Assembly (NCBI GenBank): GCA_019058365.1
Contig: JAHPZE010000029.1
Location: 1 to 56,371 of the forward strand
Direction: 5' to 3'
Length of the DNA stretch: 56,371 bases
From: Promethearchaeota archaeon
GTDB lineage: Archaea > Asgardarchaeota > Lokiarchaeia > Sigyniarchaeales > SOKP01
Shown: positions 26,148 through 34,720 of the stretch, one piece after another
How positions within the stretch are numbered: the first letter of the stretch is position 1
How the letters are laid out: each line of letters opens with the position of its first letter
The notes under the pieces: generated by a model
Told to the model about the DNA's origin: nothing
Seen by the model: the letters and a program-made list of their open reading frames with translations, nothing else
Database searches by the model: none
Made by a program: the position numbers and the translations under genes

Positions 26148-27005
26148 ATGAAAAAGAAAGAAAAACTCACCTGCCCGCTATGCAATGTTAAATTTATTCC
26201 AAGAACATTTTATCCAGAAGAAGCAACTTTTTCTTCTTCAGATGGCAAATTATTGTCAGGATTTAATGGGTACATAAGTTCTAGTGGAGTTAAACCTTCA
26301 GAAGTAATTTTGGGTTCTTGGATTACGTATTGTCCAAATTGCAATTACGTCATGAAATTTGTAAAAGAGATTGTTAAAAAAGAAAAAATCCAAGCACAGA
26401 ATGTTGTCGCTAAAGACATCAAAGAAAAATATAATAACTATTACTTTGGATTTCCATTTGAAGATTACTCTCAATATTTGACTGGAGTTGCTGAAAAAGT
26501 CAAATATGATATTGTAAATTCTCTTAAAGGCATAGATCTAAATATCTGGGAAAGTATGTATGAAATTGAAGACACTTTTAAACTTTTAGTCAGATTTTAT
26601 GCAAATTTAGAGAAATATTGTGATGCTCAACTTCCAAATAATAAGGATGATGAATTACCAGCAAAAATAACATTATTAAAATTAATACCAGATCTGGAAA
26701 AATTACTATTGGAGTTAAATGATATAAGAAAACAAACTATTCAAGGAAATTACGAGTTATCTTCAAATGATAAAGAAAGAGTCAATACTGCGGTTGTGAA
26801 TTTTACATTGAATCTAATAGAAAAGCATATTAAACCATTAGTGGAAGGTAAAAAATTACAAACAAAATATAATTACGTCGATATAAAAGATCTTAATGCT
26901 GAAATAAAACTCTTCCTAAATGGATATCTAAATGGTTTATTTAATCATGGAAAATCTGCTCATAAAGAAGTAAGATCATTTTTAGAGAATCTCCTTATCA
27001 ATTAG
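26148..27005 (+). CDS. DUF2225-like zinc protein
   Basis: 285 residues. Two CxxC pairs near the N-terminus (CPLC at 9-12 and CPNC at about 68-71) bracket a loop, as in DUF2225 proteins. The rest is helical with a His/Lys-bearing end (FNHGKSAHKEVRSF) that suits a HEPN-like or sensor-like bundle, but I cannot assign it. Soluble. It stands alone between an Ldh2 gene on the other strand and the SRP RNA region. ATG 26148 is preceded by an AT-rich leader without a clear ribosome-binding site. Confidence 0.55.
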   Translation: MKKKEKLTCPLCNVKFIPRTFYPEEATFSSSDGKLLSGFNGYISSSGVKPSEVILGSWITYCPNCNYVMKFVKEIVKKEKIQAQNVVAKDIKEKYNNYYFGFPFEDYSQYLTGVAEKVKYDIVNSLKGIDLNIWESMYEIEDTFKLLVRFYANLEKYCDAQLPNNKDDELPAKITLLKLIPDLEKLLLELNDIRKQTIQGNYELSSNDKERVNTAVVNFTLNLIEKHIKPLVEGKKLQTKYNYVDIKDLNAEIKLFLNGYLNGLFNHGKSAHKEVRSFLENLLIN

Positions 27006-27099
27006 TATTATTAATTTTTCCGCTTCTTGTCTTATCGACTTCTACATATTATCACCATGCTATACGTTTATTTGAATCCTTAATTCATATTTTAAATTC

Positions 27100-27264
27100 A
27101 TGATTATAAATGATTTAAATACTAAAGTTAAGGATAAATTTTTTAAAGATATTATAATTGAGGATGACGGCGAAGATTTTGTCTATGTGTTCCCTGATAC
27201 AAAAGAGTTTCTATCGATCATTAGAAGAAAAGAAATTAAAAACAGCTTAATTACGGGAAAGTAA
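27100..27264 (+). CDS. 54-residue small ORF
   Basis: An intact frame of 54 codons from ATG 27100: charged, mixed (VKDKFFKDIIIEDDGEDF, then PDTKEFLSIIRRK). Its acidic-then-basic pattern and lack of low complexity favour a real protein over chance in this AT-rich sequence, but no family is recognised. A TTTAAAT-like run lies just upstream of the ATG. It lies 91 bases before the SRP RNA. Confidence 0.4.
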   Translation: MIINDLNTKVKDKFFKDIIIEDDGEDFVYVFPDTKEFLSIIRRKEIKNSLITGK

Positions 27265-27354
27265 TTTAAAACCTTATTATTTTATTGATCACTTGGAAGA
27301 CTCCAATAGTCACTTGAATATGTAAATTTTAAATTTTATTAAGTATTATAGAAT

Positions 27355-27665
27355 ATGGGCAATTTGGGCAATGCCTGATTCCCCTTGCTGGGAGGACCAT
27401 AAAATGCTCATAGTGGAAATTGCCTGAATTAAGAATTCATGAGTGCTATTATCCAATCTTATGTTCCGTCGAAGCATCGGCTACATAGGCGGGTTACAGA
27501 GTGATGTATTTTGTAGGAAATACATAAACTCGTAATTTCAAAACCGGACAGGCCCTGGCGGGAGCATCCGTACGAATAGTAGTTCGCGCTTTGTAGTGCA
27601 GGTGTGGAGGGCCATGAGATACTTGGTCATAATAGTAGGATTGATATCGAGATTCAGGTTTTTTT
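27355..27665 (+). ncRNA. ffs: Signal recognition particle RNA (7S)
   Basis: The hallmark helix-8 sequence occurs at 27549-27566: CAGGCCC, a four-base loop, then GGGAGCA, which matches CAGGYCC-GGAA-GGRAGCA in symmetric loop and stem. The 3' helix-5 strand (GTAGTTCGCGCTTTGTAG, 27580-27597) lines up with the human GTAGTGGGATCGCGCC region, and the 5' end (GGGCAATTTGGGCAATGCC) with the Alu-domain GGGCGCGGTGGCGCGTGCC. Length near 300 bases fits archaeal 7S RNA. The end is marked by a T run at 27659-27665 in an AGGTTT/AAACCT inverted repeat. The tetraloop reads TGGC, not GNAR. A TATA-like AT run lies at 27322-27334. The RNA scaffolds SRP54/SRP19 for membrane targeting. Confidence 0.8.
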
Positions 27666-27691
27666 AAACCTATTCCTAATTACTCATTGCT

Positions 27692-28150
27692 TTAAATTGA
27701 TGATTTTGGTTTGATAATCAATTTATATCTGCAATGTGTATTATTAGAATTCAGTATACACTCTAATATTTCTGATTCATATTTAAACTCAGGATCGAAA
27801 GAATTCAATATAGCAATTGTATAAGGTATACATATTGTATTTTGTATAAGTTCAGCTTTATCAGGATTAACCTTACCACCAATGGGGCAAAATTTATTTG
27901 AATATTTAAGTGTTATATCCAATGTTTTGGGATCGTCATTTAGAGTTTTTATCTTAGTTTTAGCATTTAAAACATTGTATATTTTTTTCAAACTGCTTTC
28001 AACTCCGACAAAGCCTCTCTCTTTTAACATTTTACCTAATTTTGCACCCAAACTAGTAGAAATTGATTTAGGAAGATTTTCCCCGCCAATATCAATCATT
28101 TGATAAATAAAATTTTGGAAAAATTTTAAGGCATCTCGATTTTTCGACAT
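27692..28150 (-). CDS. Paralog array member 1, V4R-like cysteine protein
   Basis: 152 residues when started at ATG 28150, which matches the MSKNKDALKFF start of its neighbour (an ATG at 28168 would add six residues). Conserved pattern: MSKNxDALKFFQ, a helix KLGKMxKERGF, then CPxGG, NxICIPYT, a cysteine near the end (LECI) and CRY/CHY. The cysteine layout and final C.Y..K pattern recall the V4R/hydrocarbon-binding fold, tentatively. First of three tandem copies on this strand; this copy is the most divergent. Confidence 0.65.
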   Translation of the reverse strand: MSKNRDALKFFQNFIYQMIDIGGENLPKSISTSLGAKLGKMLKERGFVGVESSLKKIYNVLNAKTKIKTLNDDPKTLDITLKYSNKFCPIGGKVNPDKAELIQNTICIPYTIAILNSFDPEFKYESEILECILNSNNTHCRYKLIIKPKSSI

Positions 28151-28328
28151 CTTCACAGTGTTTTTCATATTATTAAAAAAAAAAGATTAATTAAATCTCG
28201 ATTTTGAACTATTTAATTATTGTTATAGTTATTATTTATTTAATAATAAGAGGAGGGAAGGGCTGCCCATTCAAAATAATTTGAATTATTTAATAAGTTG
28301 ATAATTGGAAAAAGTTGCTTAATTTAAT

Positions 28329-28781
28329 CTATACTTTTTTTTTATCAATTTTTAGGATGTAGTGGCAAATTCTTTGGTTATTAAGGGGAATACAATTTAA
28401 GAAATCTTCTCCAAAAATGAATTGGGGAAAAAGTTCATTTAAAAAACCCCGTGTATAAGGAATACAAATGTTCTCTTGAAAAATCGGAGCTCGGGATGGA
28501 CTATAAGCCCCTCCTACTGGACAGAATTTTTTTGGGTATCTAACAATTACTTCATATCTATTCTCATTTAATTGTTTTATCACTGGTTTTCCATTCAATG
28601 CAATATAGATTTGTTTTAAAGCTGTTCCAATTTCTAAAGTAAATCCCCGTTCTTTATACATTTTCCCTAGTTTTGACCCTAATTTACTAGAGATGGCTTT
28701 TGGTAAATTTATTCCTCCAATATCAATCATTTCTTTAATATATGCTTGAAAGAACTTTAAAGCATCCTTATTTTTTGACAT
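28329..28781 (-). CDS. Paralog array member 2, V4R-like cysteine protein
   Basis: 150 residues, the clearest copy: MSKNKDALKFF, GSKLGKMYKERGF, KKFCPVGGAY, NICIPYTRGFLNELFPQF and CHYILKI. Copies 2 and 3 are close relatives (they share most of KKFCPxGGAxxPSRAxIFQENICIPYT), so the duplication is recent. Four conserved cysteines could bind metal or haem. It is likely a soluble sensor-type domain acting alone or as a regulatory subunit; function unknown. Confidence 0.65.
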   Translation of the reverse strand: MSKNKDALKFFQAYIKEMIDIGGINLPKAISSKLGSKLGKMYKERGFTLEIGTALKQIYIALNGKPVIKQLNENRYEVIVRYPKKFCPVGGAYSPSRAPIFQENICIPYTRGFLNELFPQFIFGEDFLNCIPLNNQRICHYILKIDKKKV

Positions 28782-28953
28782 AATTTTGAGACATTCATTT
28801 AAAAGTAATGAAAAGAATCTATATTAATCTCTATATTAAATTATTTAAGACTTGTTATCAAAATTATTTATTTGATAATAAAAAAGGAAAATAGAGCTTT
28901 TAAGATTTTTAAAGAAAAAAATTTCAAAAATTGAATTAAAAAAAACATTTAAT

Positions 28954-29409
28954 TCAAGTTATATGATTTGTATTCTTCCTATTTTTGATTTTTAAAATGT
29001 AATGACAAGCCTTTTGATTATTAAGTGGTATACAATTTAAAATTTCTGATTCAAACGAAAATTGTGGAAAAAGTTCATTTAAAAAACCCTGTGTATAAGG
29101 AATACAAATATTCTCTTGAAAAATCAGAGCTCGGGATGGATTATGAGCCCCTCCTATTGGACAGAATTTTTTTGAGTATCTAACAATTACTTCATATGTA
29201 TTATCATTTAATTGGTTTATCACTGGTTTTTCATTCAATGCGGAGTAAATTTGTTTTAATGCGAAACCAAGATCTAAAGCTAGCCCCCTTTCTTTATATA
29301 ATTTACCTAATTTTGAACCAGATTTTGTGGAAATAGCTTTGGGTAAATTATTTCTCCCAATATCAATCATTTCTTTAATTTATGCTTGGAAAAATTTCAA
29401 AGCGTCCTT
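28954..29409 (-). pseudogene. Paralog array member 3, broken by TAA
   Basis: An intact downstream frame from ATG 29370 gives 138 residues very close to copy 2. Upstream in the same frame the sequence still encodes KDALKFFQA and then TAA at 29380-29382 where copy 2 has TAT (Tyr in FQAYIKEM). The first codons no longer contain the MSKN start. So this copy lost its N-terminal ~22 residues by a nonsense change. It could still be made from the internal ATG, without the N-terminal helix. Confidence 0.6.
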
Positions 29410-29536
29410 TGCGATAAAATCACCTCAAATTACTTTTAACCCTAAATTACAAGAGAAAACGAAGAAATACTGATATTTAAATTTATCCATTATTGTCCAA
29501 TTTTTAATTGAAAAAAGTAGAAATCAATCAAGAAAA

Positions 29537-30142
29537 TTAAAATTTTTCATTCTTTAAAGTAAATCTTAAAAGCTGATCTTTATCCTCTTCGGCATAATTT
29601 ATTCCAATTCTTTTATTAGTTACAATAGAATTATCTTTAACTTTCTGACCTTCAATGAAAAACAATTTTGAGCTAAGAGAACAAGAATCTATCCCATTAA
29701 ATTGAGCTTTCGTTATATTTAAGGCCATACATAGCTTTCCAGGTCCATCAGTTAAATTTCTAAAATTTTTTCCAATTTTAACATTCCTGTTTTTACTCAT
29801 CAGTTCTATTCCATCAATAGGATATAATTGTCGAATTAATACAGCACATGGCATATCTTCTGGTTCTGTAATTACATTTAGACAATGATATAGTCCATAT
29901 ATCAAATAAATATATAAGGTTCCGGGAACCATATACATTACTTTAGTTCTATTAGTTTTCTTATAATTATATGAATGAGTAGCTTTATCATGTGGTCCAA
30001 GATAAGCCTCAACTTCAATAATTTTCCCAACTATTCTCCCCCTTAATGTTTTTCTTACTAAATAATTTCCAAGTAATTCTCTTGCAACAGTTACAGTATT
30101 TCTAACAAAAAAGTCTCTTCCAAGCTGTTTAAACTCTTTCAT
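29537..30142 (-). CDS. 3-methyladenine/alkyladenine DNA glycosylase (AAG/MPG family)
   Basis: 201 residues, the full length of the family. It contains ARELLGNYLVR, GKIIEVEAYLGPHDKATHSY (catalytic glutamate in the EVEAY context), the DNA-intercalating loop region MYMVPGTLYIYLIYG, and NLTDGPGKLCMALNI near the end. It removes alkylated or deaminated purines from DNA as the first step of base excision repair. It is divergent from the URO-D-like gene at 30243, with 100 bases between. Confidence 0.85.
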   Translation of the reverse strand: MKEFKQLGRDFFVRNTVTVARELLGNYLVRKTLRGRIVGKIIEVEAYLGPHDKATHSYNYKKTNRTKVMYMVPGTLYIYLIYGLYHCLNVITEPEDMPCAVLIRQLYPIDGIELMSKNRNVKIGKNFRNLTDGPGKLCMALNITKAQFNGIDSCSLSSKLFFIEGQKVKDNSIVTNKRIGINYAEEDKDQLLRFTLKNEKF

Positions 30143-30229
30143 GAATCAAGAACTTTATTTTTCAAGAATTCTTTATTTAAAGAACATAATATTTTCATTA
30201 ATTATAATTTAAATTAATTTTAAGCATTT

Positions 30230-30245
30230 CAGGGGATAAGAAATA
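30230..30245 (+). promoter_or_regulatory. Start region of the URO-D-like gene with ATA codon
   Basis: CAGGGGA ends six bases before an in-frame ATA at 30243. The homology-bearing N-terminus (KAPERILKAVNHEEPDRVP) starts exactly after this ATA. The next ATG (30336) lies 31 codons further on and would delete the conserved start. A TATA-like AATTTAAATTA at 30206-30216 predicts a transcript start just before 30243. Confidence 0.5.
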
Positions 30246-31328
30246 AAGGCACCCGAAAGAATATTAAAAGCTGTAAATCATGAGGAACCCGATAGAGTTC
30301 CAGCATTTGAAAGCGCTTTTACAAATAATACTATCATGAAACATTATGGTATTGATCCTAAAGGAGCAGGAGGTTACAAATTATCTTATGATTTTTTAAG
30401 ATTGGTGGGAATTGATCTAGTTTTAAGTTATGTTGGTTTATTTCCACGCAAATTTCTTGAAAGAGGTAAGGGATTTATCGATGAATATGGAAGAATTATG
30501 AAGTTTGAACAATATAAAGATGATACTCGAATAATTACTTATCATGGAGGTTACTTTAAAAATTTTGAAGATTATGAGAGTTGGGAACAACCAGATCCAA
30601 ACTTGAATGCGCGTTTGGCACAATTTCTAGAGGGAAGAAAAATTCAAAAGGAGATGAATGATGAAATTTTTTCTATTCCCGCAACGGGGTCTTTGATGGA
30701 GTGCACTTGGGAAGGGTTTGGATTAGAAACCTTTTCTAGATTATTAAGCAAACAAAAAGAAATAAAAAAAGTATTTGATGACCGTGGCTCTTTTACTCTT
30801 GAATTGGTAAAGATTTTAATTGAAAATGATGCCCAAATGATATTACTATGGGATGATTATGGATTTAAAAATGGTCTATTTATGAAACCTAGTTTATATC
30901 AGAAATATATATTTCCTTGGATAAAGCAAATTTGTGATTATGCTCATAAAAATGATAGTAAGATATTTTTACATTCTGATGGTGATTTATTAGAAATTTT
31001 TGAAGATATTATCAATTGTGGAGTCGACGTTATTAATCCCGTTGAATCAACAACCGCAAATCCTGAATATGATATCTTTAAGTTAAATAAAAAATATGGA
31101 GAGAGAATCACGTTTTCTGGAAATTTAAGTCCTATATTGCTAGCTTTAGGAGAAATCTCTGAAATTGAGAGCTATGCTAAACGTTTACTTCGAGAATTAG
31201 CACCAGGAGGCGGGTATATATTTGGTAGTGGGCATTCTATTAATCCCGCTGTGACATTAGATCGCTTTGAAGCAATGCAAAGTATTAAAAGAAAATATGG
31301 AAATTATCCTATAAATGTGCCTGACTAA
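30243..31328 (+). CDS. Uroporphyrinogen-decarboxylase-like (URO-D/MtaA superfamily) protein, probable AUA start
   Basis: 361 residues from ATA 30243. The N-terminus has the standard form KAPERILKAVNHEEPDRVPAFES. A conserved HSDG (about 240) and VINPVE (about 258) follow, then FSGN (about 285) and a late GGGYIFGSGHSI (about 330). This superfamily includes true uroporphyrinogen decarboxylases, coenzyme-M methyltransferases and veratrol-type demethylases. The metal-ligand histidine/cysteine pattern of MtaA (HxC) is not complete here, so a corrinoid-linked role is uncertain. A second family member is coded convergently at 31350. Confidence 0.75.
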   Translation: MKAPERILKAVNHEEPDRVPAFESAFTNNTIMKHYGIDPKGAGGYKLSYDFLRLVGIDLVLSYVGLFPRKFLERGKGFIDEYGRIMKFEQYKDDTRIITYHGGYFKNFEDYESWEQPDPNLNARLAQFLEGRKIQKEMNDEIFSIPATGSLMECTWEGFGLETFSRLLSKQKEIKKVFDDRGSFTLELVKILIENDAQMILLWDDYGFKNGLFMKPSLYQKYIFPWIKQICDYAHKNDSKIFLHSDGDLLEIFEDIINCGVDVINPVESTTANPEYDIFKLNKKYGERITFSGNLSPILLALGEISEIESYAKRLLRELAPGGGYIFGSGHSINPAVTLDRFEAMQSIKRKYGNYPINVPD

Positions 31329-31349
31329 TTTTATAATTCTATTTATTTA

Positions 31350-32510
31350 TTAATACTCCCTAAATTCATTTGCAGCATCAAACATAGCTACTATATTTTG
31401 AGGAGGAACCTCTGCTGTAATATTATGGATATTTGCTGCCACAAATCCTCCACCAGGTTTAAAACATTCAAGATTGTGTTTTACTTCTTCTCGAATTTGT
31501 TGAGGAGTTCCAAAAGGAAGTGTTCCTTGCGTGTTGCACATACCACCCCAAAATGTAATCAACTTTCCAAAGCGTTGTTTTAAACTACAAGGTTCCATAT
31601 CATATGCACTAATTTGTACGGGATTATAGATATCATATCCAATTTCAGCCCAATGAGGGATGAATAGAGGAGTAGATCCACAAGAATGATAATTAATCTT
31701 AACATCTGCCAATTCATGTATTTTTTCTGAGAGTTTTTTCTCAACTGGTTTTATAATCTGCTCATAAATTTTTAAATTCATAATTGGCCCCGCTTGTTCT
31801 GCTAAATCTCCATTAATGCATATAACATCTAAAAATTCACCTACTTCATTTAAAAAAGTAACATTATAGTCGATCCAATATTCCAAAAGCCCTTCCATAG
31901 CAGCAACAATTAATTCTGGTTTTGTTCGTAAATATCTTAATGCTTTTGTAAAGCCAAAAAGAAAAGTAGTATATTCATAGATGCATCCTGTCGGTGGTGT
32001 AGATATTGCATAATCAGTAGTCTCGCGCAACTTTTTTGCATACCCTTTTAATTCTTTAAATGGAGTTTTATCTCTACCATTAGGCCAATCATAATTTTCA
32101 ATCTCTTGAACTGATTTTAAATCTGAAAGTGGATGGATTACGGGATCATAATATAAAATATCATCTAAATCTTTATTAGCGTCATTACCCCAAAAACAGC
32201 CAAATTGATCGTATATTCCTACATATTTTCCCTCATATTGAGGCTGGAACTCATTTATTTGTACCATCCCACCTAAAGGGCGGACATATCTAATATCTAT
32301 ATTGAATCTCTCTAATAATTCTTCGCATGGTAATGCTATTTGTTGGATAAAATCACAGTATTGAATATTTTCGTTTTGAATATCAAGAAAATCTAACAGT
32401 TTTCTATATGCTTTTACATGAATTCCAGATTGATGTCCACCTAAATCAATTGGAACCATATCTGGTTCTTTATGACTTAAAGTAATTTTAACTCTTTCTC
32501 TTGAATTCAT
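31350..32510 (-). CDS. Uroporphyrinogen-decarboxylase-like methyltransferase
   Basis: 386 residues starting MNSRERVKITLSHKEPDMVP. It contains INYHSCGST (about 275-283), a zinc-type H..C.. motif of the MtaA/CmuA methyltransferase branch, and ends with FKPGGGFVAANIHNITAEVPPQN, the usual C-terminal loop. This pattern suggests a methyl-group transferase acting on a corrinoid protein or coenzyme, although no corrinoid protein or MtaB-like gene lies nearby. It is convergent with, and 21 bases from, the other family member, which may mean a related pathway. Confidence 0.75.
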   Translation of the reverse strand: MNSRERVKITLSHKEPDMVPIDLGGHQSGIHVKAYRKLLDFLDIQNENIQYCDFIQQIALPCEELLERFNIDIRYVRPLGGMVQINEFQPQYEGKYVGIYDQFGCFWGNDANKDLDDILYYDPVIHPLSDLKSVQEIENYDWPNGRDKTPFKELKGYAKKLRETTDYAISTPPTGCIYEYTTFLFGFTKALRYLRTKPELIVAAMEGLLEYWIDYNVTFLNEVGEFLDVICINGDLAEQAGPIMNLKIYEQIIKPVEKKLSEKIHELADVKINYHSCGSTPLFIPHWAEIGYDIYNPVQISAYDMEPCSLKQRFGKLITFWGGMCNTQGTLPFGTPQQIREEVKHNLECFKPGGGFVAANIHNITAEVPPQNIVAMFDAANEFREY

Positions 32511-32576
32511 TAGTAATTAAGTATATAAATTCTTATAAATAATTTTAGGAAAAACTCATAAAGAAAATATTGCGAA

Positions 32577-33407
32577 TTAATACTTATTTAATTTCAATTC
32601 TTCTTTTAAAAATGGCTTTAATGCAGCATTACAGGCTATAAATGGAAACTTAGTATTAATGGATAATCCAATATCTATATTTTCTCCACTTAAAGAAAAT
32701 ATTTTTCCTCCAGCTTCTTTAAGAATTAGTATTCCTGCTGCTACATCTACTAAGCGGTTACTTTCTCTCAAGTTAATGAAGGCTTCCATATTACCACTTG
32801 CGATTTGACATAAGGTCAAAGCACTACTTCCCAATATTCTAATTCTATAAAAACTTCTAATAAGAGGAGATAATTTCAAAAAGTTCTCCATTAGGTTTTT
32901 CATAGGAAGATTAAGTTCAAAAAAGCATTTTTGAGAAATATCCAAATCAGACACGTGAATGGGAGTATTTTTATAATAAGCTCCATTTCCTTTTTCTGCC
33001 CAATAAATATCCTTTGTGATTAGATTAAGCACTACTGCTTTTTTAATATCACTTACTTTATTTCCAATAGCATAGGCTATCGAAACAGAACAATAGGGCA
33101 CACCCCTTGCAGCATTATTAGAACCATCTATAGGATCAACGATTAAAACATTTTGATTATCCTTTGCTTTTTCCTCTTCTCCGATGTATATTTCCCCCAC
33201 TTCTTCACTTATCAATAATAAATTAACATTTGCTTTTTCTAAAGTATCAATAATTACTTTTTCGGCAATCAAATCAATTTCCATCGATATATCTCCACCA
33301 GCTCCTCTTTTAGATTTATTTGCACCTTCTTTTGTACCTATAAGAGGAATCACCAAATCAGATACATTAATTGCAATCTGTTTTAAGAAGTTAATATCGA
33401 GGTCCAT
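32577..33407 (-). CDS. Inositol monophosphatase / fructose-1,6-bisphosphatase family protein
   Basis: 276 residues. Metal and phosphate-binding motifs are complete: LISEEVGE (about 66-73), DPIDGSNN (about 91-98) and a late NRLVDVAAGILILKEAGGK (about 218-236). Archaeal members often act on both inositol-1-phosphate and fructose-1,6-bisphosphate. In this lineage ether-lipid head groups or gluconeogenesis are both possible uses. It is cytoplasmic and Mg-dependent by family. It is followed, on the same strand, by no close partner; upstream is the CDF gene with 53 bases between. Confidence 0.85.
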   Translation of the reverse strand: MDLDINFLKQIAINVSDLVIPLIGTKEGANKSKRGAGGDISMEIDLIAEKVIIDTLEKANVNLLLISEEVGEIYIGEEEKAKDNQNVLIVDPIDGSNNAARGVPYCSVSIAYAIGNKVSDIKKAVVLNLITKDIYWAEKGNGAYYKNTPIHVSDLDISQKCFFELNLPMKNLMENFLKLSPLIRSFYRIRILGSSALTLCQIASGNMEAFINLRESNRLVDVAAGILILKEAGGKIFSLSGENIDIGLSINTKFPFIACNAALKPFLKEELKLNKY

Positions 33408-33460
33408 TAAAATCAGAATAAATTTACTTATATGAAAAAATTAATATAGGTAATTAATTT

Positions 33461-34720
33461 TTATGGACGTTTTTTACCTTCTAATTCAAGATCTATGATA
33501 TCTTTTAATTTATCAAATTTTGTTAATTCCATTAGAATAAGAGCTTTTTCGAAGATTAATTTTGGACCCATTTTCAATTCTTTCTTTAAATAAATCTTAT
33601 CGATTTTCTGTAAGCTTAACCAATCTGAAATTAAAATTCCTTTTCTCTTTTCTTCATTTACAAATTTATTAGAGATTATATTATAATTCAATAGCTCATT
33701 TTTTTGGTCATCTTCCTCAACTTCAAATAAGGCAAAAAAAAGAGCTTCTCCAAAGTGATTAGAAATACTAGAGTCTAATCCATTGTTATCTATTAATGGA
33801 ACACCTACTTTTATTATAGGTTTCTCTTGTGTTTGAGTTAATATATTTACCTTAAAAATTTGAGGAAATTTTTCCTTTATCTTAGTAATAATAATATTTT
33901 TTAATATTTGAACTTGCATTACTGAAAGATCTTTATTTAAAGCAATAAGTATCTCTAAAAATATATACCTTCCATAAGCCCTTATCTCTAAACTCTCAAT
34001 TTTTTTAATTTTTGGGAAAGATTCTATTAAATTTTTAAGTTTAATTCTTTTATCAAAATCTATTACAGCATCGAGCAAAATTTTAGTAGAGTTTAAAAAA
34101 ATATCATATCCTCCTTTAATTATAAAAAGAGCAATGAATAATCCGATTATTGAGTCTAAAAGATACAAATTGAAAATAGCACCAATAAATCCTGTTAAAA
34201 CTGAAAAAGAGATAAAAATATCATACAATTTTTCTCTCGCTTCTGATTCGATGATCGGAGATTTCGTTTTCTTTCCTATTATATTTAAATAAAATGATAG
34301 GAATAACGAAGTTATGAAAGATATAATCAAAAATATAAAAATTGAGCTAGATATAATGATAATTTTAGAAAAACCTGAAATAAAATCTGAAATATCCTTA
34401 ATAGATCGTGAAATAATATTGTAAGCGGTATAAAAAATAAGTATTGAAATAATCAAACTGATAATATTTTCAATTTTATAATAACCATAAGGAAATTTTG
34501 CATTCGGTTTTTTCCTAGAATATATGATTCCTATTAAAGCAGCAAGAATCATTATTATATCAGTAAGATTATCAAAAGCATCTGCTTGAAGTGCTAAACT
34601 ATAAGTTATTATTGAAAAGATTAATTTTAAAATGAATAAAGAAACAGTAATAGTTAACAAAAAAAAGTTTAAAAATATAGGGCGTTGATAATACTTCAGA
34701 TTTTTACTAGAATCGATCAT
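33461..34720 (-). CDS. CDF cation-efflux transporter with C-terminal NifX-like domain
   Basis: 419 residues. Six transmembrane helices occupy about 15-225; the typical AxxADxxxxxxD (LALQADAFDNLTD, ~43-55) and a second conserved D in the fifth helix region (IIGLFIALFIIKGGYD) mark a cation diffusion facilitator. A cytoplasmic CDF C-terminal domain follows (about 225-310), then a fused domain of about 100 residues with VGVPLIDNNGLDSSISNHFGEA, typical of the NifX/NifB dinitrogenase-cofactor domain. Metal could be Zn, Fe or Mn. The gene overlaps the next one upstream by 4 bases (ATGA), so they are coupled. Confidence 0.8.
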   Translation of the reverse strand: MIDSSKNLKYYQRPIFLNFFLLTITVSLFILKLIFSIITYSLALQADAFDNLTDIIMILAALIGIIYSRKKPNAKFPYGYYKIENIISLIISILIFYTAYNIISRSIKDISDFISGFSKIIIISSSIFIFLIISFITSLFLSFYLNIIGKKTKSPIIESEAREKLYDIFISFSVLTGFIGAIFNLYLLDSIIGLFIALFIIKGGYDIFLNSTKILLDAVIDFDKRIKLKNLIESFPKIKKIESLEIRAYGRYIFLEILIALNKDLSVMQVQILKNIIITKIKEKFPQIFKVNILTQTQEKPIIKVGVPLIDNNGLDSSISNHFGEALFFALFEVEEDDQKNELLNYNIISNKFVNEEKRKGILISDWLSLQKIDKIYLKKELKMGPKLIFEKALILMELTKFDKLKDIIDLELEGKKRP

